Shown: positions 9,681 to 23,280 of the stretch, one piece after another
Layout of the letters: each line of letters opens with the position of its first letter
Position numbering within the stretch: position 1 is the first letter of the stretch
Assembly: GCF_000003605.2 (NCBI RefSeq)
Contig: NW_003135344.1
Location: 176,829 to 213,750, forward strand
Reading direction: 5' to 3'
Length of the DNA: 36,922 bases
From: Saccoglossus kowalevskii
Lineage: Eukaryota > Hemichordata > Enteropneusta > Harrimaniidae
The notes under the pieces: model-generated
The model's input: the letters and a program-made list of their open reading frames with translations, nothing else
What the model was told of the DNA's origin: nothing
The model's database searches: none
Translations under genes and position numbers: made by a program

Positions 9681-12662
9681 ATTCGTTGATTATCTGAACG
9701 GAGGAACTGTTTTTGTTTTAATTTGAACATTTAATGGCATTTAAAGACAATCTAGTACTATTACTAACACGCGAAGACGTGGAACTTCAATTAGAATCAC
9801 AGCTGGTCGGAACGAGTACTGTAGTTATTGCGAGCTACAATTACTGTCACCATGGCAACATAGTAGTTTCTAGGCGTAATGTAATGATTCCTGAGTCTCC
9901 TGTGCAACAAATAAAAATCCCCCTAGTTTTCGTCGGAAATATGCAATTAATAAACTTCGAAGCTTCAAAATGCTCGTGGTATTTTTGAAAAATGAGAATG
10001 CACAATTGGGAAAAAAAATGCCTGGGCGAGGCGTGGCTTCTCCCAAGGTGAAATCATCTTTCACCTTGTAAACTGTTCCGATGCAGAGATACACTGGGTT
10101 ATCATCGTGTTAGTGGCCGCAGGTTGTGTTGAATTGTGATCCTTGAAATTTCATGCAAAATATAAATATGTGTATGTGTGAAATAATTTTATATTACACA
10201 ATAACGATTCTCTTCTATACCGAAAACAATTAAACATATTGATGTAATTTATTGGAATTTGGTATTGAATGATTAACTTTACAATCGTTATAAAAAATAA
10301 CTGAAAAGGTGAGTAAACTTTGAAGCCCTATTAAAAACACATAGTCGAGGGCTTATCAGCTACTTTTTTCATTAACTCCAATCTCAAATATGAGCAATGC
10401 ATTATACAAATATTGACCCGGGCCATAGTCGATATAGAGCTTTGTCCACCCTCAGATAGTGTTGTTCGTCTCGGTCAAGAATTCTTTTTTGGGGGGTCCA
10501 TTATTTGTATTATTATATCGAAAACAATTGTAAAAGTCTGCATTTTAAAATCTCTCCCGCCCAATGACAAAATCCAGAATTGTTTCCACTCACAAGTAGA
10601 TGTTTCATCACAATTCCAATGTTTCGTGTGTATTTATATTGCATAATCCCTTCAGAAATTACAGTAACATTTAAGATTTTGTAGGTATCAACTTGCTACG
10701 GGCTACTGTTTTAGAAGTCGCGACGTTTACGCATGACGCGCGAGCACAAACAGCACACTGCATTTGGGCCACTCGGAACGAAATAAAACAACAAATTTCA
10801 GGCAAAATGAACAATTTATTGAAACCCATATGTATGTACGGTACCTTGATGAAAAAATAGAAGCACTATATACGTCGGTATACGACGTCAACAAATCCAG
10901 GATTACCGTGCGAAATTCAAGCTATCAGAGTTAGCTTCGTACACGGTGCAGCGACTACGATCGATGAACGTCGATGATAATCTCTCGGTCACAAGTATTT
11001 ACATTGAACATAAATCGTTCCAAGTAATGTAAGATACCTTGTTGAACATATAATGTTATAGTTGTTCGATCTGTTCACGCATTAAAAGTAATTCTCCGCG
11101 AAAAGTCAGAAAAACCTCAACGGTGAATCAGCATTTTTAGATCGATCATAGCGTCTGCGCAAGCGCATGAGCCTAATATTACGTCTTTGAGAAGTCAACA
11201 CGCAAAAATATTGACCGCCAAATGCGTGAATCTGATTGGCAAGGAATTAATTCGCAAGGAATGTGAAGAAATTTTTGCTTTTGTTAAAGCATTTCTTAAC
11301 TGATCATTTTTCCCATTAAGATTTTTTAAAGCTGTGAAATATACAACATAATGAAATCTGCCAATCATTTAAAGCTCTCAATTTTGTTTTAATTACTGAT
11401 TTAAATTTAAACAGCCCGGTAGTTGTCGGTATCTTCCCGATTAAGAAAACATCTTGCTGCTAATGGTGCGTAAAATTAAAAAATCGTGGTAGATGTAATC
11501 TACACTTCTCCACGAATATTCAATCATTGAGAATGCGTCATCGCGATTACGTAAACCTGGGAACGGAACGCTTGACTGGGTTATGAGTTTTTCCCCATAC
11601 ACATTTCGACGAACTGGGTAGTACGGATTAGGCCTATAATTATTAACGACTTTTTCAAATATGATGAATTAAGATATGATTAAAATATTGAAGTATTTTA
11701 ATCAACATTTGTTTTGTCAAAAGAAGTTACGTTTAAAAACAAATTAACGGATTAACTCCGCCATAAGGTCATTGACATTATTATCTGTATGTGGAGAAGT
11801 TGAAATGACGTTGTGGGAATGTAAAGCAAACTTTTTACTGATATTTGTATATTATCATATTAATAACTAATCTATATGAAGCCATATAAACGAACAAAAA
11901 ACACAAAAAAATCCACAGCGTGCACACACTTTATAATAAATTGATCAATCTCAATGAATACTGTGGATAAGCATTGTTTCTGATGAATGGCTAAAATGTT
12001 TATTTTTGTATTCACTCGAAATATTATAGCTGACAGTAAATTACTTTCAATTACAAATCATTTAAAAATAACATTAAAACTAGTGTCAAATTATTAGATC
12101 TCCTTTGAAATATAATAATATAATAATTTCTATTACATGAGGCAATTCACCAATTAAATAAATGTAGTATATATCGTGTTGTAACTTTTTTGCATTAAGC
12201 CTCGATATCTATATATGTTATCTAACTAATGAAACACCTGGGCACATGTCTAGTTAAAGACGCTATTTCAGAAATGGCAAACAGAAGTGAGAACTTCATG
12301 TCAGGTATATAGGTTATTAATTGACTAGCTTGTGTCTTGGGAAGGAAACCCCTTGTTCCCGTTAATTAGTGATCGTCGCGTCTACTGCATTGTGTATGCA
12401 ATGTGTTCAATCACCGTTAGTTTGAACGCCAACAGCAATTGCATAGTAGTACATCCATACTTTGAAATGGCGGTCTTTATTCGCGATATTTTCAATTGTA
12501 TGAATCTACCTCGAACCTTTTCATGAAATACTAGAATTTACCTTATTCTAAAATGGCCGCCGTGATCTCATTGACAACGTGAGAGCGACGAGACTTGTTT
12601 TTGCCCGCTCCAAATAATGTTCCATTCTCTAACGCCATCGTATCCACCATTCCAAATACTCA
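9681..12662. other. Non-coding DNA between minisatellite and hAT MITE
   Basis: This holds the hairpin at 10044 and a stretch at about 10690-11240 that is richer in GC and CpG, including TGCGCAAGCGCA near 11156 (close to the NRF-1 palindrome). That stretch could be a distal regulatory region. No open frame with recognisable content was found. Confidence 0.4.
10044..10068. repeat. Perfect 10-bp hairpin
   Basis: CAAGGTGAAA (10044-10053) and TTTCACCTTG (10059-10068) are exact inverted repeats around a 5-base loop TCATC. The flank is moderately GC-rich (GGGCGAGGCGTGGC to the left). Confidence 0.85.
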
Positions 12663-12670
12663 GCCAGGCG

Positions 12671-12806
12671 CAGTGGCGGAACCAGCAAAATGTATTGGGG
12701 GCCAAGCTTCGCTTAAGATATACGGAGCAAAAATCGCAGAGAAGCTATGCGTAATCCAGATGATATGAATTGTCATGCGTTTGGGGGGGGGCTGGATCCG
12801 CCACTG
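12671..12806. mobile_element. hAT-type MITE, 136 bp, with 8-bp target site duplication
   Basis: The element begins CAGTGGCGGAACCAGC and ends GCTGGATCCGCCACTG, so its termini are inverted repeats of about 16 bases with one mismatch. It is flanked by GCCAGGCG (12663-12670) and GTCAGGCG (12807-12814), an 8-bp direct repeat with 7 of 8 identical. The CAG...CTG ends and 8-bp target duplication are typical of hAT transposons. It has no coding capacity and contains a run of about nine G near the right end. The near-perfect duplication suggests fairly recent insertion. Confidence 0.88.
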
Positions 12807-12814
12807 GTCAGGCG

Positions 12815-14697
12815 TATAGTGGACGCGATGACGGAAGTAAATGGAACAATATTTTTGGCAGTTACGTTCTCAACGATTTATTACAAATTGTAATTTTAGT
12901 GAAATTAAGCGGGCGGTATTCGGGCTTTGAACAACTTATTATCTCTCTGTGACAACTAATCCATACAAATTGGTCCGAAATAATCTTCAATATCTGCAAA
13001 TTTTAGCCTGTGGTCCATTTCCACGCATGCTTTGCTATTTCACGGGAAATAGAAGTATATTTTATCAACACGATTTAGTATATTTAGCTTCATTTATATT
13101 TTGTCATAAATGGAACTGAACATAATAGCGATCTCCCGAAATCTCCGATGTTATTCCGGAGACACAAAAAGCCTGACTGAAGATAAAATATACGTTCATT
13201 GATATCTAACATGAGCTGTGTACTAGTACAATGTAACTTTGTATTGGAATTTGGTTATCTGGCGGTAAATCTTCTACAATGTACCATCTGTTATATAATT
13301 GCAATGGGAAACAATGACCAAGTCTACGTAATTTTTGTTTCCCAACGAGTACGATTTCTCTGCGCTTGTTATGAACATATCTTCTTTCAGATAAATCATA
13401 AAAGTAATAGTTCGATTTCTAGATTATGAACACCTTAGTTTGGGGACTCTTTTATCGACAAGGTAAACATAATAGAATCGAAATCAGTGATAGGGACTGT
13501 GTCTATTTCAATGATCAAACTCGTCAAAGCCAGCTCACACATATACACCTAAGGTAATATTATACACACATTTACATACTCGTAGCGGTAACAGCAGTAC
13601 GATCATTTTGAAAATTAATAAATATTTGAATAACCAAATGTATCGTACGGCATATATAACATATATAACAACTTCCGGAAGTAAAAGTACAAAACACGTG
13701 TCAACTGGAGTGTGATATTTATCAAACCGTCGATCTGTTAAATTGCTCTCGTGAAATTATTCTGCGCTTTCACATAAACAAGTATCCTACAGTCTAAAAT
13801 TTTGAGTGGACATCAGATATGTGTTTCTTTTTGTTATAGACACTTACGTAACAACTCAAATTCCTTTACAGCTGCAATATATCAAGTCGTCTCGTGACAA
13901 GCACCTGTACATTAATCGGAAACGTAAGGCAGAATTGGAATATATAATGAGACAAACGTGTGGAGATGCCGATTACATTTCCGTGCCATTGATATTTTTT
14001 GCTCCTTGTTAGGAGACAGAATTATCTTACTAAATCAAAAGGGAGGTTCTACTAGGTGCTGTTGACATTAGTAAAGTGCTTGACTAAATTGATTATATAT
14101 TTTATAGAATATAGACTTTGTCTTGGCGGTATGTACATTTGTTAATTGAATACAGGTTATTACACAAACTTTGTATTTTTAGTTAATCAACGGCCAGGTT
14201 ATGGAGACTTCTAACAGCATATATGGCAGTTTCAGAAGGGAAGGAACTCTCAAACCACTTTACTTTTTGGTGACGGCTTGTTGATTCCGATGATAAACTG
14301 CCATCAATTCATAGACAGTGCTGGATATGTGTAAACAGTTAGTAGACGCATTTGTGCTCTAAATGTCGTATAACGTATATTGCTACAGTAGATCCCTAGT
14401 GAATGTGCTATGTAGTATTTCTACATTCATAAAATCAGCTATCCGATTGTTTGATTGTTTAATGAACTAAGTGTCAATGACATATTCAGGCATCTGAAAT
14501 AAGACGATAATACCACGTCAGGTTTCGGGAGGGACGCCCCTCGTGTCTGTCGTGGAGATATTTTACACAAAGCTACGTGTCGTCTTAAACTCAATTCAAT
14601 ACAAATGTCTTGTTCGCTGAAAAGCACACACAGTATCAGACGACTGGTGGGTGCGGGTGGTGGTGGTGGTTTTTTTATAAATAGCGAAAACACAGGA
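12815..14697. other. Non-coding DNA
   Basis: This holds the ETS palindrome at 13671 and a G-rich GGTGGTGGTGG stretch just before the ATTT microsatellite. No gene recognised. Confidence 0.4.
13671..13682. promoter_or_regulatory. Palindromic ETS-type site
   Basis: ACTTCCGGAAGT is a perfect 12-bp palindrome made of two head-to-head ETS core sites (CCGGAAGT). It lies in AT-rich DNA with no recognised gene start nearby, so function is uncertain. Confidence 0.35.
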
Positions 14698-14884
<187 letters not shown>

Positions 14885-17040
14885 AAATAAGCAGAAGAGA
14901 ATAATGCCGAGCTACTCATTGCAGAACGAAAACCGAGACACGTGAACACCGAATCATACTCGTCATAGGGCGTTCTCGTGGGAGCACAGATTACTTAGAA
15001 CAGGATTAATCTATTAATCACCCAAACTTGTGACACTGTCAACTTGTTTTAATCTTTCTTCTATTAGCAAAATTGCGTCTTTCCTGTGGTACATATAGCA
15101 CTTCCGCAATCAATTTTAAACCAACAAAAATAAACCAAGGTTTTGTGAGAATTGACAGGCAGTTATTGAAAAAAGTGGCATATATATTTTCCAACCGTAC
15201 TTCAACTAAGTTTGTTTGTCGTCATTGAAGTGTATAATCGTGATTATATTATATAATTTGACTTCAGGGCGTGAAAAAAAGCATCCACAATTAAGAGAAC
15301 CATAGAAGCAGTAACCAAATGTGAACGCCCTAAATAAATAATTGCAAAATAGTCAAGTCTTAGGATGTGTCATCTAATATGTAAATTGATATAACTCAAA
15401 CTAAGCGATACTTAACGACTAATACTTTATATTATTTATTCACTACGTGCTAATGTTACTCTGTTAGTACGGGCAGCTTGTTGTCCGGGTACGACAAACC
15501 TCCCGTCTTCAACGTCTGCGTAATGCTATTGCCAGATTGCTCGGCGGATATGGGATGAGGTCGTATGTCGAAGGTCATGGGTGAAGGGGAACACCCAATG
15601 AAAATGGAATGGCAAAATTAAGTGAGATAAAATTACATCAAACATAAAAAGTGAAAATGCAAAAGCAAACTAGAATTGAAAATCAAGTAAAGTGGAAACG
15701 CATTTGTAAACTGGAATGTCAAATAAAAAAGGGTTTTAAGAATGTAATTATATACGCATTTTAAAATGTAATGTGGAATTTAAAATCTTAATAGATAATA
15801 GGAATAAAATTGTCAATTTAGTTTCAAAGGAAAGTAGAGTTTTAATTATGAAATCGATTAAAACACGGGTAAAGTGGTAACAATAAAAATACGAAGTCGT
15901 GACCCTCATCGGTTGCCGTACTGAAATGTTCAGACAAGTAAAAGTTTTATTGATAGTTCGTGGAAAGGAATTCTTAAACTTAAGTATATATTGCAATGCT
16001 CTTCTTTTATATCATGTTTTGTACATTAGTTATTTTTTATGATTGCCAATTACACAATAAAATTCAAATAGTATTCGCGGCGGCTATTTTCTCATATTTT
16101 CTAGAATCAAAGCAAAATAAATAACAGTTTTATATGTACATAATTTACAAAACTTGAGAATAACCAACCAATACCAAATATTAGCTTAAACATAAATATA
16201 TAGGTTATATATTAACTCAGTATTTCGATGTCAATATATGATTTTCCAATACTATGCTATATTTGCATTATCATAAAATTTAAAACAAAGTAACACTAAC
16301 ATTGAATTTGTTACGAAAACTTAGATGTGTTTTTTTTTTCAACGACGTACAGGGAACTGTAATTAGACATTACTACATGATGCAATCGATATATATAAAA
16401 TGCAGAACTATCAACGTAGCCCATCAGAGCGTGGAAATTATGATTTCCGTCGATTTACCAAAATGTCAAAAACACTTTTGAAGGCTGTGCTTTAACTGTA
16501 CCAACACTCAGACACGTAATTATGTAAAGTATGTTGAAATGATATTTCTATTAGGGTACATTTGGTTTGGTGGATGATGTTGTCACTAATGTATTCACAG
16601 TGATATTGTTACCTTTTGGTAGATATTCTATCTTTGGTGCCAACATTAATTAATTATTGTATATTTATTAATATATATTCAGTGTGTGAATAAAAAAACA
16701 ATGTAACGACGCCTAATTGAAATCTGGTATTATTTTAAATTAAAAATTAGTGACTTGATAATGATTCTCATGTACATTTCTCTGTCCATATATGACTTGA
16801 TGGCTAATAAAACAAACCACATTTACTAGGGTGAATTCACAATTGTTTGAAAGGATACGAAAACGTTAAAACCCAGTATTTTCAAAGCCAAATAAATATT
16901 GTACTCGTGGTTCTTTATTTAATCTATGATTAACATGGATTTCTATTTGCCTCTCATTTTAAGATGACTTCGATCGACCATAGCTAATTTTGCAAATGGT
17001 CACCACCGCATGTTCAGACGATACGGGTTTTCATTAGTGG
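14885..17040. other. Non-coding DNA
   Basis: A slightly GC-richer patch at about 15460-15600 and the purine tract after it are the only distinctive parts. No gene seen. Confidence 0.4.
15596..15860 (+). other. Purine-rich, strand-asymmetric tract
   Basis: For about 260 bases the plus strand is strongly enriched in A and G and poor in C, with loosely recurring GAAAATG, AAAGTGG and GGAAT words. There is no exact period. It may be a decayed simple repeat. A minus-strand open frame across part of it looks accidental. Confidence 0.5.
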
Positions 17041-18362
17041 TGATATGTTTCACAGCTCTTTCCCATTTCACAATAATCGTTGCCTAACAAGGCACAATAT
17101 CGTGCAATCATTCTTATCTAGTCAATAAGCCTACGCTATTTTAAGTGGAATTCACAATGATGTGAAATTAATGAAATTCACTCAAGCTTAATATGGGTTT
17201 TCTACGAGTGTTGAACGTTTCAACAAGCTGGATTCAAAAGTTCGAGATAGCGCCGCGCTAATGGTATTGGATCAATGTAAAATCATACGACGGTGTGTCA
17301 TCAACTCGGAACCTAAAATCACTCATTGAATTGAAGTTAGTTTAGTGATTAGCATAAGTTCAGTACATCGTCAGACAGGGTAACCCTTTCTTCCGTTTAA
17401 AATAATTGTTAAAAAAGCAATTACTTATCATTCATCTTTGATTTGTATCATATTCTGAGTTGCAAGTTTGTGTAATATACTACTGACAATTACTTCGCAA
17501 TTATTTCTCGCCGTCAACAATTGTGTAATACTGTTTTTTTATTACCTACAAGATTCGTCATAGCCAAACAAAGTATGATACTGGACACGAGTATTGCAGA
17601 TGGCATATGCCAATGAAAAGACCAAAGATGGAACCAGCAATTCAAAAGGTTTTGCTAATGAAATATTTTATTTTGCATGCTTATATAATAAATAAATGAA
17701 GTGTACGACTCCCATTATGCATCAACAATACTATGGTTGCATTGAATGAATTTGTTTATATGCATTTCATATTACATTGACTCCGTTATGCACCAACAAT
17801 ATTACAATGACGTTCAGTTTTACTGTGAACGGAAAGGCGACCCAACCAGAAGTATTGTAATCTATTTCAGTGTTCGGTTAACGATAATTCAAATTTAAAA
17901 ATTTGTTTACGGCAATGCTGCTTTTTTAGCGGCACAGTCAAGTATATTGCGAAAATGCATGTTGGGTTGCATTTCGTAACAACTACGAAAATTTGATAGG
18001 TTAATTAGGATTTTAGTTTTTTGTTGCTATGGCAGCTTCATATCAGGATGGGATCGGGTTCAGTCTGTGACGTCAATAATTACGACTTATTGATACAGAT
18101 ACTTAGACTCAGTAAAGTCAACAGCTGAATATACTAATTATCTCATTTATAAACAAAACACTAAATATTAAACACTAAATACTTTAAAGCGATATGATTT
18201 ATTGTGAAAGATTGGCTTACCTTAGTTACATGCACCAGCTGAAATTAGTTATGGCTTATTATGATGTAATTAACGACAGTTTGCAGTGATTAGCCTCATA
18301 ATGTAAACACAAATGTGAACAGAGTCACTTGACCAGCTGGTAATACAGTGTAGAGTACCTCA
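17041..18362 (+). repeat. Direct duplication A, copy 1
   Basis: Two blocks match the copy at 20640-21507 in the same orientation. Block 1 (17041-17230) shares CTAACAAGGCACAAT, GTGCAATCATTCTTATCT and ATGTGAAATTAATGAAATTC. Block 2 (about 18022-18362) shares GATACAGATACTTAGACTC, CACTTGACCAGCTGGTAATA and long runs between, at roughly 90% identity. The middle (17232-18020) is about twice as long here as in the other copy and matches poorly. Copy 1 has TGACGTCA (a CRE) at about 18069, which is missing from copy 2. Confidence 0.85.
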
Positions 18363-19789
18363 TACGTCATATGTGAATCGACGTTTTAGAGTTGTACTAA
18401 AGAAATCCCTGATCAATGAATACAGGCGCCCCTATACAACAGTATATAATTCATCTGTTCGTATATACAATGACTTCCTCACTTAGAAAATGTGGGTCTT
18501 ATTTATGTTGAATTCGAACACATTTCTTTGATACATTGAACGCAGTGTCTGAAATTAAATCACTTCAAATTAAAGCTCATGGCGTCTCGAATTTTGTTTT
18601 CAAAGGTTCGTTTGACGTCTCCGGCGGTAACACTACTAAGTTATTCAATTTGATACTGAATTCAGGTAATTTCGTCATATAAGCCATATTTTTGAGTCAA
18701 GCTTTACGCAATGATTTGAAATAGTATGCACAGTAAATGTCTAGTGACAAGTAATCAAGAAACTGATACTAAATCAGTTACGATTAAATATAGTAAAACT
18801 AATTATGTTTAAAATAATCTTAAACGATCAGGAAACTATTTTGTTACTTGTTGCATTAGTTTTTCCAAACCTCTTGACACAGTACGGCTAGGGACCTGTT
18901 ATATAATATATCTTGTCATCAAGTTGATTGAATATAAGTAGTCAATTTATATGCAAATGATTTTATTCTACTTTCAACGAGTCAGAGTGGCGCCATTGCA
19001 AATAACAGAGACAGTATTGGTTGTTTTCAATGGTAGGAAGGATGTCATACATCTCAAATTAATTAAAACGGCATACATTTCTAGGTGATGTTAATTTCTT
19101 ATGTTGCCAAATGGTAGTGATTCTAGCAATGAGTAGTTGTTCAAGTCTTTGTGTAGAAGTAGCGTGTCGCTGTCAAATTAAGACTTCGAGAATGAAAAAT
19201 ATCGAGTCATTTATACGAAAAAAAATTAGATAACCGCATTTACCAGAATTTTAAACTATTCTTTAAGAAGATACATTGTTAATACATCAATCGAGTTATT
19301 GTTCCATTCATTTTTTTTTTAATTGTAGCCATTGACCAATCAGATTACTGGCACTATTAAGCGGTATTCGATCAAAACCGTGAAATATCTTGTGATTTTT
19401 GTACACAACGAAAGTGATTTTACCAACGCTAAAAGTAAAATCAGCAAGATGGCGTCTTGTTCGCTTAAGAACACTTCACAGCAACATTCTTATAGATTTC
19501 ATTTTTGAAGATTCATATAAGATGAAGATTCAGGTTATGAGTACATTCAAAATTGTTCCCAAATTTAGTTTTGTAGATTTACTCAGCACTTTTGCAAGAA
19601 ATCAGAGAATCATTAACAATGGTTAGTTTTAAAAGAAGATTTTCGTTTTTACTAGGAAGTAACGTGATATGTAGGATTGTGTCAGTATGGGTCTCATACT
19701 AATGACAATTCTGTTCATATTGATACTATCATTATTCAGAGATAAAAACCCAAACTGAAGTATTACAACACGATACGTATTATCACAGT
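18363..19789. other. Non-coding DNA between duplications A and B
   Basis: No gene seen. A 17-base word ending CAGATTACTGG at 19335-19351 is shared with the tandem repeat at 36.3 kb. Confidence 0.4.
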
Positions 19790-20060
19790 AAACTGCGTCA
19801 AAACCAGGAAATGTTTTCAGTGATGCACGTTCTTCGATGGCAATTTAATACATCCACGTGTATGTGATTGTCATTTCAATCTGACAAACATGACGTCTCG
19901 TAAAGTAGAAAAACGCTACAATTCATATCCATATTTAAAATGACCCACAAATACAAACAATTAACTTTCAAAACAACAGACAAATGTCAAATGATTACTA
20001 AGTTTATGACAATATATGCATGCCTTGAAGCATCACCCCCATAAGTGAAATAAGGTATTT
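19790..20060 (+). repeat. Direct duplication B, copy 1 (diverged)
   Basis: This matches 25850-26145 in order. Shared landmarks are AGGAAATG, GATNCACGTTCT, GGCAATT, GTGATT followed by CATTTCAATCTGACAA, and ACGTC or ACATC then CGTAAA AGTAGAA. Identity over the best 100 bases is about 70-75% by eye. It falls off to the right, with only ACAACAGA and GGTATTTC recognisable. Confidence 0.65.
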
Positions 20061-20639
20061 CAATGGCAGTGACGAAGATTTCTATGAATGCAGAAGAATC
20101 TAGGCCCAATCAAATCGAATGTTATTTATATATTATGGCCGTACATGTGCTGTGGACATGTTACTACCAGTGTCAGTCAGGGCATAGATTTGTTTTTTGG
20201 TCTGAATTAACTTTTAAAAAAATAAATAAAATAGTTATGCTGTATTCAATATGAATAAAAAAAATGATGCGTACAAATACAAGAACATACACTGAAGATG
20301 AATTAATTATTAGTGACTTAATTATCCGTCGTATGTTTATTTCTGTAACCGAAATCACCTTGAAACGATCCAGTGTTTCCTGATGAGAAGCGCGCCCGCC
20401 TGCAGTTGTCAGTGGATAGATAGCCTTGATTGAGAGTACTAATCCTTATCAAGTGCTGTAATTTATGCATATAAGTTTGCATTTAATTATTTGTTGACCA
20501 GATTGACAAGGACCAGCAAAAGGTTGTTGGGATACTATAAATGTGTATGTGAAATCGAGGAAGGTATTTCTTCGTTTCGTCTCTGGTTGACAACTATTTG
20601 TGTCTGGCTCTTGACTGTGTTATATCCATAAGACAGCCA

Positions 20640-21507
20640 TGATATATTCTACGAACATCTGTCAATATACAATAATCTGTACCTAACAAGGCACAATTGT
20701 GTGCAATCATTCTTATCTTGCCAGTAAGCCAGATCATTTCCAAGTGGACTTAACCATGATGTGAAATTAATGAAATTCAGTCAAGTCTGTGAGTGATTAA
20801 CGTTTCAACGATCCAATTTAAATGGTGTGTTAATGATATGTAATCAATCATATATATAGATTCAGTAAGTCATCTGGCAGTGTTCCCCCAGTTAATCAGT
20901 TTAAGTCCTGCATGTCCACAATCAGCCCAAGTGCAATAATCACTATATGGTGGCCGCCATCTTGAATACGGAATGAAACTAAATAAATAGAAGTAGTGAA
21001 AGTCGTCTAATTATTTAGGGTGTATTGCATATTTATTACAAATAGCATACATACCAGCCAAATATATAGTTAGCCGAAAAACAGATGGAGATGTGATATT
21101 TAACGTTACTTCCACTATTTCAATCAACTAGTTCATTTCGGATCACAGAAATTTCTACTATGCACATTTCGATAGTTGATGCTTGTAGCTATGGCAGCTA
21201 CATGAAAAACAAACTAGGATTAGGTACGGTCTGTGACTATGTATTGATACAGATACTTAGACTCGGTAAAGTCAACAGCTGAATATTCTAATTATCTCAT
21301 TTATAAACAAAACACTAAATATTATACTTTAAAACGATATGATTTATTGTGCAGGATCAACTTACCTTAGTTACATGCACCAGCTGAAATTAGTTGTAGC
21401 TTATTATGAAGTAATTAACGACAGTTTGCAGTGATTAGCCTCATAATGTAAACACAAATGTGAACAGAGTCACTTGACCAGCTGGTAATACAGTGTAGAG
21501 TATTCTA
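20640..21507 (+). repeat. Direct duplication A, copy 2
   Basis: Partner of 17041-18362, about 3.2-3.6 kb to its right. Block 1 lies at 20640-20815 and block 2 at about 21190-21507. The central part is shorter, and a 9-bp tandem ACTAAATATT-type repeat seen in copy 1 is present once. No transposon ends were recognised, so a segmental duplication or a low-copy element are both possible. Confidence 0.85.
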
Positions 21508-23280
21508 TGATTCCAGTAAATTGTCGTTTTAGAATTGAAATCACATAATCCCTATATTATGATGAATACAAATGACGCAATATATATATATATATACATC
21601 ATAATATATACCTGCCACGGATGACATATATTTGCTGATCTAAGACATGATGTTATTACACGTGCATGTGTCGGATGTGATTGTAATGCCTCATATATAA
21701 CACTTTATGGTTTTACTGTAAGGATGTAAGTAGAAGGATACACACAGTGACTGTGCGGACACCAGTTGTGACGAATTGTGGGAATGTGATTTGATTACCA
21801 GATGACGTATACAATTGTATTTTAGCTCATGTGTCCTATATTTTTTACTTCTTTTTGAAAACTACCATCTCAATTGCTTTGATACTTTGTATGTGGGTAC
21901 TTTGCGTGAACTTTTATCAGATTTGCTTATTGTCTGGTCAATATTTATTTTGTGATTTTCGGGGGAAAAAACAACAACAACAACAGCCGTGTTATTACTT
22001 CGTATAATATGAGTGCATGCATAGTATGCACGTAGTTGAGAAAATATTGTTTTATAATGATACGCGAAAATTAAACGTTCTTTCTGACATCCTACTCAGG
22101 AACATATTCTCTCAAACTATACGATGCGTCGTAGATTTAAATAATAGATTACAATAAAACATGCCTGCGAGATTCAAATGCAAGAATGCGTGCATAAATT
22201 GATGTATCCGAAGGGTGTTTGTAGCATGAATATTTGTTGGATTGTATTGGTAACCGTTCAGGTTTGGCTATTAAGTATTCTTGCAACATTAAATAGATAT
22301 GAAGGCAGGTTATTGAGCACAATAGAATATATAAAATATAATATCACGAAAAACTAACATGTGCGCTTAATGAGACCTAACATTATAAAAGATTTGGTCA
22401 CAATAACACAAATGTGCATACCGAAATTGAGATTCTGAGTTATAATGCCTACTGCCAGAATTATTGAAAAATTCCGAGATGTTACGTTCGCATAAACGCG
22501 TGTGACAGAGCCTAAATGTACCCGCCCACCTGTTGCTCCGCATTGATATGCTTTGAAAAAAATACATATATGAGACATGATTAGTGGCAGTGAATCTACA
22601 TAAAATAAAAACAAGTTGGTAATCACTGATGAAACTTTTCACATGAAACCGAATCGATAAAAATACGATATTCTCAAAAACATCGCAACCGTTTTTCATG
22701 TTGATTTGTAGCATCACGCTCTATGAAGAAAACTGATAACTAATTTCGATAAAATAATGTATAATGTACACAAAATATATATATATATTTTAAAAAATAA
22801 CTGATTTGAAAATGTTTACCTACATTGTCATTTGTTTTATTAAATTATGATTAAGCATTTAACTCGGTATGCCGATGGATCAAGTTATATACATTCTTGA
22901 AATTATATATAGTACACTATACTTACATACATAACTCGTACTGTTACATCATACGAGACTAATCGCAGTGTAAAAAAATAATGTAACGTAACTTACGCTC
23001 GTGTCTATTTACACATTTACGAATGATAAGTCTGAGAAGTTAAAATATATTAAATTTTTGTCTGATTTACATACAATTATATTTGTATTCTATATTCAGA
23101 TTAGTTACATTCAATTAGACATGCTGGCTCATTAGATTTTCTTTGTGTATATTTTTATACAAACGAGAAATTTAACATGGCATCATGAACATTATACGAC
23201 AACGCGGGAAATACATTATTTAAACTGCACAATATGCTACGAAATAGTATATCAAACAATGTCATAAATAATTAATATAC
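21508..23280. other. Non-coding DNA between duplications A and C
   Basis: A short block near 22443-22476 (CTACTGCCAGAATTATTG) resembles CTACTACCGGAATTATCAG near 25509, possibly another trace of the duplications. Overlapping minus-strand open frames at 22354-22717 match nothing known to me. Confidence 0.4.

Noticed and set aside
15480-15600. Possible receptor exon 2 on the minus strand (a frame reading IFIGCSPSP)
   Set aside because: Only a few residues resemble the expected start of exon 2. There is no AG acceptor next to it and similarity does not continue.
22354-22717. Overlapping minus-strand frames of 90 and 116 codons
   Set aside because: Two frames of similar length overlap in AT-rich DNA without family resemblance; one should expect such frames by chance in 37 kb.
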